From assembly GCA_902826155.1 (NCBI GenBank), contig CADEDU010000011.1, positions 37,192 through 95,975 on the forward strand: a stretch of DNA of 58,784 nucleotides, written 5' to 3'. A program made the translations under genes and the position numbers. This DNA comes from an uncultured beta proteobacterium (GTDB lineage: Bacteria; Pseudomonadota; Gammaproteobacteria; Burkholderiales; SG8-39). Under the pieces are notes generated by a model. It was not told the DNA's origin. It searched no databases and saw nothing but the letters and a program-made list of their open reading frames with translations. Of this stretch, positions 26,682 through 35,014 are shown in pieces; the first letter of the stretch is position 1; each line of letters opens with the position of its first letter.

Positions 26682-27755
26682 TCACGTGCGCGCCAGCCCG
26701 AGCTGCGCAGCCATCCAATCGGCGGACTGGCTGCGATATTTATAGGGACGGTTGTTGGCGTTGTGGCCGCCGTCTTCGACCATGTTGAGCACCACCGGAC
26801 CTGCCACCGATTTCGCCAGCCGCTCGGCATGCTCGGCCGGAATCAAGGTGTCTTGCCTGCCGGCGACGATGTAGAGCGGCACGCGGATGCGCGGCGCGGC
26901 CTCTTTCAGCGTGAGCGTGGCGGCGTGCCGGGTTGCGTCGGCCGGCGTCTTGCAGTGGCTGCGCACACGGAACGTTTCGCGCGACAGCGGCCCCATTGCC
27001 GCAAAGCATTCGCCCAGATCGAACGGCCCGGAGATCGCGATGCACGCCTTGATGCGCGGCTCGAACGCGGTCGCGCGCGGCGCGTAGTAACCGCCCAGGC
27101 TTACGCCCCACATGCCGATTCGGGTGGCGTCGAGATCGGCGCGTGACTCGACGAAATCGACCACGGCTCGCACCGGCACTTCGTAGTCGCCGCGGATCGG
27201 CAGCTCGTACTCGGCCTCGCCCTGCCCCGGTCCGTCGAATTGCAGCACCGCAAGCCCGCGCGCGAGAAACGGCTCGGCGTAGGCGTGGAGCTCTTCTTTG
27301 GTGGAGTCCATGCCCGGCGCCATGATCAGCACCGGCGGCTTGGCCACACCTTCGGGTTTGCGAAGCACACCGGCCAGGTCGTGACCCGGATAGGTGATGC
27401 GCACCCGCTCGCCCTTCGGACGCAGAAACGGCAGCGCATCGCGATAGCACTCGACCGCGCGCATGTGCGCCGCACGCATCTGCGGTACGTCTTGCACGAA
27501 CACGAATTTGGCGAAGTGGTAGACCATCGCCGCGCGCGTCAGATGCTCGCCCGCGCTCAACTGGAAGCCCTGCGCCAACGCGTCGCGCCCGAGCTTCTCG
27601 TGCACCGCACCGGCCTCGCACCATGCTTTGCACCATTCGTCCCAGCGCTCGAGCTTGCCGGTGATCTCCTCGAAATCGGCGAGCGAAATGCCGTTGGAGA
27701 CGAACCGTGGCGCCCAATGCGCGATCGCCGATTGAATCAGTGGGTCTTTGGCCAT
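26682..27755 (-). CDS. alpha/beta hydrolase, FrsA / C-C-bond hydrolase-like
   Basis: The 357-residue protein has an N-terminal helical cap of about 115 residues (WDEWCKAWCEAGAVHEKLGR). An alpha/beta hydrolase core follows with nucleophile Ser219 in GVSLGG, acid Asp302 in GRQDTLIP and His331 in DGGHNANN. This two-part layout resembles 2,6-dihydroxypseudooxynicotine hydrolase, which breaks a C-C bond in nicotine degradation, and FrsA/YqiA-like esterases. The first possibility fits the catabolic surroundings, but the substrate cannot be read from sequence. It lies 29 nt after pcaJ. Confidence 0.85.
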   Translation of the reverse strand: MAKDPLIQSAIAHWAPRFVSNGISLADFEEITGKLERWDEWCKAWCEAGAVHEKLGRDALAQGFQLSAGEHLTRAAMVYHFAKFVFVQDVPQMRAAHMRAVECYRDALPFLRPKGERVRITYPGHDLAGVLRKPEGVAKPPVLIMAPGMDSTKEELHAYAEPFLARGLAVLQFDGPGQGEAEYELPIRGDYEVPVRAVVDFVESRADLDATRIGMWGVSLGGYYAPRATAFEPRIKACIAISGPFDLGECFAAMGPLSRETFRVRSHCKTPADATRHAATLTLKEAAPRIRVPLYIVAGRQDTLIPAEHAERLAKSVAGPVVLNMVEDGGHNANNRPYKYRSQSADWMAAQLGLART

Positions 27756-27784
27756 GTGCCTGGAGCGCCTGACAGCATCAAACC

Positions 27785-28441
27785 CTAGCCCGCCATCCGC
27801 AGCGGCACGCCGGTGAGCTTCTGCAATTCGGCCAGACCCAGGCCCTCGACGATCTCCACCACTTCGAGGCCGGTCGGCGTCACGTTGATCACCGCCAGAT
27901 CGGTATAGATGCGCTTCACGCAGCCCACCGCGGTCAGCGGATAGGTGCAGCGCTCGACGATCTTCGACTCACCCTTCTTGGTGAGGTGCTCCATCATGAT
28001 GTAGACGGCCTTGGCACCGACGGCGAGATCCATCGCCCCGCCCACCGCCGGGATCGCACCCGGCTCGCCGGTCGACCAGTTGGCCAGATCGCCGGTGACC
28101 GACACCTGAAACGCGCCGAGCACGCAGATATCGAGATGCCCGCCGCGCATCATCGCGAACGAGTCGGCGTGATGGAAAAACGCCCCGCCAGTGCGCAGCG
28201 TGACCGGCTCCTTGCCGGCATTGATGAGATCCCAGTCGACAGCGTCGGCCGCGGGCTTGGGGCCCATGCCGAGGATGCCGTTTTCGCTATGCAGGATCAC
28301 CTCGCGATCGGCCGGAATGTGGTCGGCCACCGCCGTCGGCAGACCGATGCCGAGGTTCACGTACGCGCCCTCGGGAATGTCGCGCGCCACCCGCGCGGCG
28401 ATCTGCGCACGGGTGAGCTTGGTGATGTTGGTTGCGGTCAT
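27785..28441 (-). CDS. pcaJ: 3-oxoadipate CoA-transferase subunit B
   Basis: This is the beta subunit of the succinyl-CoA:3-oxoacid CoA-transferase family. The 218-residue protein has YVNLGIGLPTAVADHIP and the catalytic glutamate motif SENGILGMGP, in which Glu forms the thioester with CoA. It also has GGAMDLAVGAK. The ATG at 28441 is chosen over an upstream GTG because GGAGGGGG lies just before it. With subunit A, 22 nt upstream, it would activate 3-oxoadipate (from maleylacetate) to the CoA ester; acetoacetate is the main alternative. Confidence 0.88.
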   Translation of the reverse strand: MTATNITKLTRAQIAARVARDIPEGAYVNLGIGLPTAVADHIPADREVILHSENGILGMGPKPAADAVDWDLINAGKEPVTLRTGGAFFHHADSFAMMRGGHLDICVLGAFQVSVTGDLANWSTGEPGAIPAVGGAMDLAVGAKAVYIMMEHLTKKGESKIVERCTYPLTAVGCVKRIYTDLAVINVTPTGLEVVEIVEGLGLAELQKLTGVPLRMAG

Positions 28442-28463
28442 GACTGCCCCCTCCACGTATCCA

Positions 28464-29171
28464 TCACGCCGCCTCCCTGTTCTTCACCGTCGCACGCGGC
28501 TGCTCCTTGCGCGCGACCTTCACGATCCGGCTCACGAAGATGCCCGGCGTGACCACCGATTCCGGGTCGATCTGCCCCAGCTCGACCAGCTCGTACACCT
28601 GAACCACGGAGAGCTTGGCGGCCATGAGCATCACCGGCCCGAAATTGCGCGCGGCCTTGCGAAACGTGAGGTTGCCCCAGCGATCGCCCGATTCGGCCTT
28701 GACCAGCGCCACGTCGCCGCGGATCGGATACTCGAGCACGTACGGCTTGCCGTCGATGACGCGGGTTTCCTTGCCCTTGGCCAGCTCGGTGCCGAACGCG
28801 GTCGGACAGAAGAACGCGCCGATGCCCGCCCCGGCCGCGCGCATGCGCTCGGCGAGGTTGCCCTGCGGCACCAGTTCGAGTTCGAGCTTGCCGGCGCGAT
28901 AGAGCTCGTCGAACACGTACGAGTCGGCCTGGCGCGGAAACGAGCAGATGATCTTGCGCACCGCCCCGGACTTGAGCAGCGCCGCCACACCCCAGTCACC
29001 GTTGCCGGCGTTGTTGTTGACGATGGTGAGATCGCGCAGTTTGAGCTCGAGCAGCGCGTCGATCAGCTCGTTGGGGATGCCCGCGCCACCGAAGCCGTGG
29101 ATCAGGATCGTGGACCCGTCGCGAATGCCCGCCACGGCGGCCTCGACCGTCGGGACGATCTTGTTGATCAT
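28464..29171 (-). CDS. pcaI: 3-oxoadipate CoA-transferase subunit A
   Basis: This is the alpha subunit of the CoA-transferase. The 235-residue protein has the glycine-rich GFGGAGIPNELIDALL near residue 26, TIVNNNAGNGDWGVAALL, EPQGNLAERMR-like VPQGNLAERMR, and IRGDVALVKAESGDRWGNLTF, each part being typical for PcaI/ScoA. The residues after 225 are a basic tail. A GAGGAAA lies before the ATG. It is the first gene of the long minus-strand cluster. The thiolase PcaF that would follow in the pathway is not in the window. Confidence 0.88.
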   Translation of the reverse strand: MINKIVPTVEAAVAGIRDGSTILIHGFGGAGIPNELIDALLELKLRDLTIVNNNAGNGDWGVAALLKSGAVRKIICSFPRQADSYVFDELYRAGKLELELVPQGNLAERMRAAGAGIGAFFCPTAFGTELAKGKETRVIDGKPYVLEYPIRGDVALVKAESGDRWGNLTFRKAARNFGPVMLMAAKLSVVQVYELVELGQIDPESVVTPGIFVSRIVKVARKEQPRATVKNREAA

Positions 29172-29291
29172 GCAGTTTCCTCGCCCAGGTGCACGGCTTT
29201 GCGCAGCGCAGCAATCACGCGAACGAGCGCAAGGCAGTCAGCAAAGACCGCAATTATATCGGGCGAAGCGGGTCAGACCCAGTGTGGCGGT

Positions 29292-29311
29292 CTGTTTAGC
29301 GCTGTTTAGCG
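29292..29311. repeat. tandem 10-bp repeat CTGTTTAGCG x2
   Basis: CTGTTTAGCG occurs twice head to tail just upstream of the broken antitoxin. It also supplies the TAG that closes the antitoxin frame at its 5' side. It may be a toxin-antitoxin operator remnant or a scar from the event that removed the antitoxin N-terminus. Confidence 0.7.
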
Positions 29312-29530
29312 GGTGATCAACGAGCGTGCCGCGCCTGTTCGAAGCGATATGAGCAAGGCATCTCGACGGCCGAACTGGTGCGCCGGGCGCTCGAACGCTA
29401 CCGTGCCCACGGCGAAGGCAAAGAGCGCGATCCGAAGCGGCGCGCCTTGGCCAACGTGCGCGGCGTGTCGCGCGGGCCCGATCCGCTCGACTACCAGCGC
29501 ACGATGCGCGAGGAGTGGAGCCGCGGATGA
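29300..29530 (+). pseudogene. 5'-truncated VapB/RHH-type antitoxin remnant
   Basis: The frame ending in TGA at 29528-29530 encodes a run with ISTAELVRRALERYR followed by a charged stretch and DPLDYQRTMREEWSRG, typical of the C-terminal half of ribbon-helix-helix VapB-like antitoxins. It is open back only to a TAG at 29297 and has no ATG. The N-terminal DNA-binding strand cannot be found in any frame. Its stop overlaps the vapC ATG by 4 nt, as in intact modules. A short product from GTG 29378 is possible but would lack DNA binding. Confidence 0.6.
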
Positions 29531-29892
29531 GCTGGCTGCTCGACTCGGTCATCTTCATCGATCACCTGAACGGCCGCGACGAAGCCACCGCCTTCATCGA
29601 TGCGCACCTGGAAGACATCGCCATCAGCGTGATCACCCGCGCGGAGGTGTTGGCGGGCGTGGTGGACGAGCATGTCGGCGCGGTCACCGCCGCGCTCGAC
29701 CAGTTCGACGCCCACTACATCACGCAACCGATCGCCGACTGGGCCGCCGCGCTTCGCAAGCGCCACAAGTGGAAGCTGCCCGACGCGTTTCAAGCGGCGC
29801 TAGCCGAAGCGCATGCGCTCAAACTCATCACGCGCAATACCAAAGACTTCGATCCGAAGCGGCATCGGTTTGTGGTGGTGCCGTATGCATGA
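29527..29892 (+). CDS. vapC: type II toxin VapC, PIN-domain ribonuclease
   Basis: The 121-residue protein has the PIN fold with four conserved acidic positions: Asp6 (LLDSVIFID), Glu40 (TRAEVLAG), Asp86 (KLPDAFQAA) and Asp107 in the closing motif ITRNTKDF. These coordinate Mg/Mn in VapC RNases. The ATG at 29527 overlaps the antitoxin stop (ATGA). Because the antitoxin is truncated, the toxin may be poorly expressed, inactive, or neutralised by the remaining C-terminal fragment. It lies between the two parts of the hydroxyquinol pathway. Confidence 0.88.
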   Translation: MSWLLDSVIFIDHLNGRDEATAFIDAHLEDIAISVITRAEVLAGVVDEHVGAVTAALDQFDAHYITQPIADWAAALRKRHKWKLPDAFQAALAEAHALKLITRNTKDFDPKRHRFVVVPYA

Positions 29893-29919
29893 GTGACCAA
29901 CAGTCGAAGCTCGCCAGCT

Positions 29920-30786
29920 CTACGGGGTTCGTGTCGTCCGAGCCTTGCTACTACCTACTGACGAAGCTGGCTTCTTTGGTGGCTGTCGGGGTACGTCAAC
30001 GGCCTGCGCGGCTGCAGGCGGTACACACCCAACCTGGAGGTTCGCCAGAACAGGAAATGGCGCCTCCCTCGGATCGGGGAAAATGGCTATTTGATCGTGC
30101 AGAGGCTCTTGGCGGGGCATCATTCCGTACATCTCGGGGCGAGTCACGCAACGCTCTAGGTCCCCACGCTTGGCGGTGATTCGCCAGTACCCGACTGCAC
30201 TGAGGGGTTCACCGCTCGTGGCTTTCGCTTCCTTCGTATCGATTGAGGCGCCTTGAGCAACTTCGCGCCGAAACAATACCCTCGTGTCGGGCTTCGCTTG
30301 GGGATCGCCCTCAAGCTTCTCAATTGTCACGTCACGCGCCGTTCGGTTTGCAATCGCCAAGACCCTCAGATCGCGTGAGTAGGTTTCCGTCTTGATCTCC
30401 TTGACTTGCGTGTAGGTGTCATCGATGCACCTCGCCCCTCCACCGACGGAAACGTCGATCGGACGACCCAATGCCTCAATCATCTTCGTCATTTCAGCTG
30501 CGTGATCGCAGCAATGCTTCGCGGCGATTCTTACGGATGTCTTTACGCCAGGGTCAATAGAAAGCTCGTGCGCGCCGTTGGGCGAATCGCTTGCGGGGCT
30601 GGTCTTGCCATCTCGTGTCACGTGAAACTGAGCTTCGGTCACACCCGTGGTTTCCCACTTAACCCTCACTCTCTTCTCATTGGGACAGAAGTATTCAGGT
30701 ACAAGAGAAAGCTTCGTCACCCCACAAGATGCAAGCGTGACAACGCCGAGGCAAGCCATGGTACGAAGTCGGAATTGAGAAGCCAC
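29920..30786 (-). CDS. hypothetical lipoprotein
   Basis: The 288-residue protein has a signal sequence with two arginines, a hydrophobic stretch and the lipobox LASC at about residues 18-21, so membrane anchoring through a lipidated Cys is expected. The mature part has an Ig-like beta pattern (KRVRVKWETTGVTEAQFHV), a KHCCDHA cysteine pair, and a Pro/Ser-rich C-terminus. The function is not recognised. The GTG start at 30786 follows GGAG and supplies the positively charged n-region. Its base composition is lower in GC than its neighbours, suggesting recent arrival. Confidence 0.75.
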   Translation of the reverse strand: MASQFRLRTMACLGVVTLASCGVTKLSLVPEYFCPNEKRVRVKWETTGVTEAQFHVTRDGKTSPASDSPNGAHELSIDPGVKTSVRIAAKHCCDHAAEMTKMIEALGRPIDVSVGGGARCIDDTYTQVKEIKTETYSRDLRVLAIANRTARDVTIEKLEGDPQAKPDTRVLFRREVAQGASIDTKEAKATSGEPLSAVGYWRITAKRGDLERCVTRPEMYGMMPRQEPLHDQIAIFPDPREAPFPVLANLQVGCVPPAAAQAVDVPRQPPKKPASSVGSSKARTTRTP

Positions 30787-30888
30787 TGGTCGTGCTCCGC
30801 ATGAAGACTGGCGTAATCATACGGACGAGCGCGCCGATCCGAACTACGACTTAGGTCTAAGTGCTTCGACGTAGAGAGCTTGCGATGC

Positions 30889-31977
30889 TCACTCCGGCCG
30901 CCGCCCAAAGTAAGCATCGTCAAGCAGCTTACGAATGCCGGCCCGGTCGATCGGCCGTGGATTCCAGTACGGCGACTGCGTGGCCAGATCCACGGCGCGA
31001 TCCAGCTCGCTCTCCTTCATGCCGAGCTCCTTGAGCGAGGTCGGTGCCCCGAGCGACTTGGCCAGATCGAACAACCCTTGCGCCGCGTTCGAAGCGCCGA
31101 GCGCGCGAGCGGCACGCTGCATCGCCTCGGGCGCCGCCGACGCATTGAACGCCGTGGCGTGCGGCAACACGACCGTGTGCGTTTCGGCGTGCGGTAGATT
31201 CCAAGTGCCTCCAAGCGTGTGACAGAGCTTGTGATGCAGCGCCATGCCGACCGACCCCAGCACCGTCCCACATAGCCACGCGCCATAGAGGCAGTTGCTG
31301 CGCGCTTCGAGCAACTCGGGATTGTTCGGCGCGTAAGCCGAGCCGCCCACCCCCTTCACCACCTTCGGCAGGCCAACAGCAAGCGCGCGAATCCCCTCCT
31401 CGGCCACCAGCGCCATGATCGGATTCGAATCCTGCGCGTAAAGCCCCTCGACCGCGTGCGCGATCGCATTCATCCCGCTCGTGGCTGACAGGTCAGCGGG
31501 TAGCGACAAGGTCAGCGCCGGATCGTAGATCACCACCTTCGGCAGCACCTTCGCGTCACGCCCGGTCTTCTTCACCCCACCCTCGGTGATCCCCCAGATC
31601 GGCGTCACCTCGGAGCCCGCATACGTTGTCGGAATCGAGATGATCGGCAGCGACGACTCAAGCGCGATCGCCTTACCCAGACCAGTGGTCGAGCCGCCAC
31701 CGATCGTCACCGCGCAGTCGGCCCCGAGCGACTTGGCCAGCGCCCGCGCCTCACGCGCGATCTCGATCGGCACGTGCATCATCGCCTTGTCGAACACTCC
31801 GGCGCACTTGGCGCCCAGGCGGCTGGCTATGTCAGCGGCTTGGGCCTTTTGATCCGGCGTGGAGAGGACCAGGGCGCGAGTGGCGCCGAGTAGCGAGATT
31901 TCGCGGTCGAGGTGGGATAGCGCGCCGTCGCCGAAGACGACCCGGTAGGGGAGGCCAGTGAAGGTGAAGGGGGTCAT
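30889..31977 (-). CDS. maleylacetate reductase
   Basis: This enzyme reduces maleylacetate to 3-oxoadipate with NAD(P)H. The 362-residue protein belongs to the iron-type alcohol dehydrogenase fold, with the cofactor loop GGGSTTGLGKAIAL near residue 94. It has the maleylacetate-reductase hallmark IPTTYAGSEVTPIWG and a His-rich segment HHKLCHTLGGTWNLPHAETH near residue 238. The product of the dioxygenase at 17699-18592 is its expected substrate, and 3-oxoadipate feeds the CoA-transferase at 27785-29171. It is separated from that operon by vapC and a lipoprotein gene. Confidence 0.92.
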   Translation of the reverse strand: MTPFTFTGLPYRVVFGDGALSHLDREISLLGATRALVLSTPDQKAQAADIASRLGAKCAGVFDKAMMHVPIEIAREARALAKSLGADCAVTIGGGSTTGLGKAIALESSLPIISIPTTYAGSEVTPIWGITEGGVKKTGRDAKVLPKVVIYDPALTLSLPADLSATSGMNAIAHAVEGLYAQDSNPIMALVAEEGIRALAVGLPKVVKGVGGSAYAPNNPELLEARSNCLYGAWLCGTVLGSVGMALHHKLCHTLGGTWNLPHAETHTVVLPHATAFNASAAPEAMQRAARALGASNAAQGLFDLAKSLGAPTSLKELGMKESELDRAVDLATQSPYWNPRPIDRAGIRKLLDDAYFGRRPE

Positions 31978-32047
31978 CAGATGAAAGACTCGCCAACAGG
32001 CTTAAACAGCACCGCGGACCCACTCAGGACCCAATCCACACGACACC

Positions 32048-33445
32048 TTACAGTTTACCCAACGACGAAATACTCGGCGCAAAGAAGTACTCCCCGCCCT
32101 TCAAGGTCACGAATCGCTCGAATTGGAAAGAAACTGAACCGCATTCGGCCCTGCCCCATCTCTTGGGCCACCGCGAAAGGTTCTCGCCGTTCGTTTGCCC
32201 AATTAGGGGATCTATACCGCTCCCTCCTTCAGGTTTGTCACTCGCGTTTGCCCAGTTCTTTTGTATGAACTCGAACTGCCCCTCGATACTCGACTGATAA
32301 GACATGAACAACAACCCTACGCCCCCCTTTGGTCTGTCGACCAGCTCACCGGAAGGCCCGACCTCACGCTTACCATACGTTATCCCCCGCCGCGCCATCC
32401 GGCGACTCTTCTGCTCCTCCGCGTCCAGAACCCCGGAACCACGGCTGTTCATTTTGCGTATGTGAGCATGCAGGGGGCATTTGAAACCCTGCGCATCCGC
32501 TCGATAGTCAAAGTTGTTCGGAACCACTCCACCGCGTCGTCCGACACTTACCGAAATCGTCGGGTGATTCGATAGAGCGATCGGCGTCCCGTCCTCGAAA
32601 CGACCAACAACCAGCGCCCCTGCAATCTCGCGCTCCTCTTCATCGGTCAAGCCAAGTGCATTGGCAAGCGCGAGCTCATGATCTTTAAATCCAGACACGT
32701 CCTGCTCGAGCTTTCGAAAAACGAAATAGCTACCGGAAGCTCCTTCGTCTCCAAACGGATCCCTGACAAGAACTAAAGACGGCCCGGCACTAGGATTCCA
32801 TACGAAAATTCCGTCACTTTCACTGCGCAAGTCTTCCTCAATCATTATGGGCTGGCTGCGGCCATCCACATACCCGAAGTGCTCGATCCCGTCACCATCT
32901 CCGTTGCGCAACTGACCACCGAACTCGATATGTATGACTTTGGCGAACTCGGACACCTCGGCCTCAAGCGCCCTGGCCAAGAAATACACGTTCGCCCGCG
33001 ATTCATCCGCAATCAGTATCATTGCGTGACACTGAACTCTATAAGCATCTTCCCACTTCTCGCGAATCGGATCCCCTAGTTCCCGTTCCGCCATCCCTTC
33101 CTGGAAGGCTTTCTCAAATCCCTCCAGATTCCTCCCCAACACGCGATAACCCGGTGCCGAAATGAGTACTGCCCAAAACGCACCCCCTCTTCGGCCGGTC
33201 AGCCGAGCCTCAACTATCTGATCAAGCTGCTCAGCCGCCGAAGTCAGACGCCCTTTCAACGGTCCAGCCAGCCAAGACCTAGCCGCTTTGATTTGCGTCG
33301 AATCAAGTTTCACGAAAACGAGCGCGACGTGATCACGGCCGTGCGATTTCAAGACATTTCCTTGGAGATCCTCCAGCGCAGCCCGATATTTCCCCCTAAG
33401 ATCTCCCGTACCAAGCGGTGCCTCAAGGTCGAAAAGAGCTTCCAT
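32048..33445 (-). CDS. DyP-type heme peroxidase
   Basis: Dye-decolorising peroxidases are heme enzymes with broad oxidation ability. The 465-residue protein shows the family GxxDG motif as GYVDG (residues 191-195, catalytic Asp194). The proximal heme ligand lies in CPLHAHIRKMNSR, most likely His328, and the distal arginine is probably in GRFEDGTPI. The length and these motifs fit the larger fungal-like/C-D classes rather than small B-type cargo proteins. No signal peptide is seen. The start at 33445 follows AGGAGA. It is followed upstream by an unknown 158-residue gene. Confidence 0.93.
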   Translation of the reverse strand: MEALFDLEAPLGTGDLRGKYRAALEDLQGNVLKSHGRDHVALVFVKLDSTQIKAARSWLAGPLKGRLTSAAEQLDQIVEARLTGRRGGAFWAVLISAPGYRVLGRNLEGFEKAFQEGMAERELGDPIREKWEDAYRVQCHAMILIADESRANVYFLARALEAEVSEFAKVIHIEFGGQLRNGDGDGIEHFGYVDGRSQPIMIEEDLRSESDGIFVWNPSAGPSLVLVRDPFGDEGASGSYFVFRKLEQDVSGFKDHELALANALGLTDEEEREIAGALVVGRFEDGTPIALSNHPTISVSVGRRGGVVPNNFDYRADAQGFKCPLHAHIRKMNSRGSGVLDAEEQKSRRMARRGITYGKREVGPSGELVDRPKGGVGLLFMSYQSSIEGQFEFIQKNWANASDKPEGGSGIDPLIGQTNGENLSRWPKRWGRAECGSVSFQFERFVTLKGGEYFFAPSISSLGKL

Positions 33446-33494
33446 CTTGACCGTCTCCTGAGGTCCTCTCCGCGAACAGCGATCGAAACGCCAG

Positions 33495-33971
33495 CTACAT
33501 TCCGTAACTGTCCACATGCGCGTGGTAGTAGGCAGCCATCCATGCTTGCTCTTCTGTGTAACCGTCTAACTTTCCCTGATCATAATCATGATTCTTAGAA
33601 CCCCATTTAGAATTTCCCTTTGGTTTGGGAGGAAAAACAAGTACATAGAATTCCTCGTTTTGTCCGAAAGGAATTCCGGACACCCCGCTTGGGCGAAAAT
33701 AAAGCGCTTTCGTAGTTTCAACGTCAAATACGCAGATATTATCTTCCTCGATCGTTACCCCGTTCCCCGTAAGCGTGGCCTTCAGAGTTGCGCTGCTTGG
33801 TGGCAGAGTTGCGCTGCTTGGTGGCGTCTCGGCTTTATTCTCGTCCGACAACCGCATGATTTCAGCCTTTAGACTCACTCCCGCGCGGCCAATTTTCGCA
33901 GTATCCCAGTAGTTCTCTAAGAGCTCATAGAGTTTGGCCGGATCATATGTCCCTTTCTTGCTTATTCCCAT
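33495..33971 (-). CDS. hypothetical protein next to DyP peroxidase
   Basis: I do not recognise this 158-residue protein. It has no signal peptide or membrane segment. The N-terminal 45 residues look helical (YDPAKLYELLENYWDTAKIGR, described in parts), followed by a Pro/Ser linker containing an exact 7-residue tandem repeat PPSSATL x2. The C-terminus holds several aromatic and His residues (AYYHAHVDSYG). An AGGAG precedes the ATG by 7 nt. It is 49 nt upstream of the DyP gene on the same strand, so the two are probably cotranscribed. It may be a partner, maturation factor or substrate. Confidence 0.7.
   Translation of the reverse strand: MGISKKGTYDPAKLYELLENYWDTAKIGRAGVSLKAEIMRLSDENKAETPPSSATLPPSSATLKATLTGNGVTIEEDNICVFDVETTKALYFRPSGVSGIPFGQNEEFYVLVFPPKPKGNSKWGSKNHDYDQGKLDGYTEEQAWMAAYYHAHVDSYGM
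33784..33825. repeat. exact 21-bp tandem duplication inside the hypothetical gene
   Basis: The 21 bases at 33784-33804 are repeated without change at 33805-33825. The repeat keeps the reading frame and adds seven residues (PPSSATL) to the linker, consistent with slippage during replication. Confidence 0.9.
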
Positions 33972-34106
33972 CTGTTACTCCTATTTCGCTTGATTAGAAA
34001 AGCTTCGCGTCCTCTAAATAATCTTCAACAATCTCTAGGCGCAAATCGATCGGAAACATCCTACTGCTTACTTGTACCTCAAAGACTCAATTCATCACAC
34101 GTGTCT

Positions 34107-34880
34107 CTACACAGTGAGCTCAGAAGCTGAGTCCCAAATTGCTTGAACAATGACTTGAATGTCGTGTTCTTCGAGCAAATCAAATTCACCTAGCAACTGA
34201 CTCACATGAGCAAAATCACTTCCCTGCGCACTGTGAACTCTCAAAAACCGCCTCGCCTTGATTCCGTGCGGAATGAATCCGTCTACTTCTCGAACGAACG
34301 CCTGATCCCGTAACAGTGCCAAGCGTTCGAGGGTATAGCTCAGGCCGAAGACGCCTACGGGATTTTCAGCGCAAGAAAGCCGACGAAGTGCATCGACGAA
34401 CGCATGAGCACTCGGCGGCACGAGTGTGGACACCTCTGCGTGCGACTTGACCCCTAGAGCCTGAAGATCTTTCCGAGCAAGCTCCGCGTGCCCCGATTCC
34501 TCGACGGCCTTTCTATCGGCAAGGTCCGAGAGCCGATGTTTGCCGAGTTTTCGCAACCCATTGGCTGCCATTCTCAGCAGCACCGGGGTTTGCCCGGCGA
34601 AGACGAAGTTTCCCGCCAGCCAACGAATATAGCGATCAAGGGTATATGGCGTGGGTCCAGTCTCCCGCCGCCCTCGCAGTCCGGCGAGGACGGCTCCCTC
34701 GACAAGCCCGGCAACAACGGTCCTTCGTGCTTGCGCGACGTCGCTGAAGGGCAACGGGAGAGGCTGCGGCGTGGACGGATCGAGAAGCCAACTCCGCCCA
34801 TCTGCGATTGCAACCAGCACTTGTCCGTTCGCGAGACGAACGGTGGCACTCCCCACAAGGGCCTTCTTCTCAATGCTCAC
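34107..34880 (-). CDS. heme-oxygenase-fold (HDO/PqqC-like) metalloprotein, function unknown
   Basis: The 257-residue protein is mostly helical. It has candidate metal ligands in the order expected for heme-oxygenase-like di-iron oxidases: Glu127 and His131 (VEESGHAEL), Glu185 (YTLERLAL), and His216, Asp222, His225 (VHSAQGSDFAH). The spacing of the last group (H-x5-D-x2-H) differs from the common H-x3-D-x2-H, so activity needs checking. The N-terminal 45 residues resemble a peptide-modification leader region or a regulatory extension. The start is GTG after GGAAGGGG. It is on the same strand as the DyP pair. Confidence 0.65.
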   Translation of the reverse strand: MSIEKKALVGSATVRLANGQVLVAIADGRSWLLDPSTPQPLPLPFSDVAQARRTVVAGLVEGAVLAGLRGRRETGPTPYTLDRYIRWLAGNFVFAGQTPVLLRMAANGLRKLGKHRLSDLADRKAVEESGHAELARKDLQALGVKSHAEVSTLVPPSAHAFVDALRRLSCAENPVGVFGLSYTLERLALLRDQAFVREVDGFIPHGIKARRFLRVHSAQGSDFAHVSQLLGEFDLLEEHDIQVIVQAIWDSASELTV

Positions 34881-35014
34881 CTGGGTCCCCTTCCCTTGAG
34901 CTTCTGACGCCCGTCTATCAAGTCGCGACGGGTCTCTTTCTGCTGCGTAGACGCGATTACATCAAATCCACGGAACTGTCTCCACTATACCAAGGGCGTA
35001 TGAAAGTCTCGAAT

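Noticed and set aside
29313..30179. Long plus-strand open frame across the toxin region
   Set aside because: It runs out of frame through the antitoxin remnant and vapC and into the antisense of the lipoprotein gene. Its composition is Arg/Ala-rich without any domain.
32048..33971. DyP peroxidase as encapsulin cargo
   Set aside because: No encapsulin shell gene is nearby, and the DyP is of the longer class without a recognisable cargo-loading tail; the next gene does not resemble an encapsulin.
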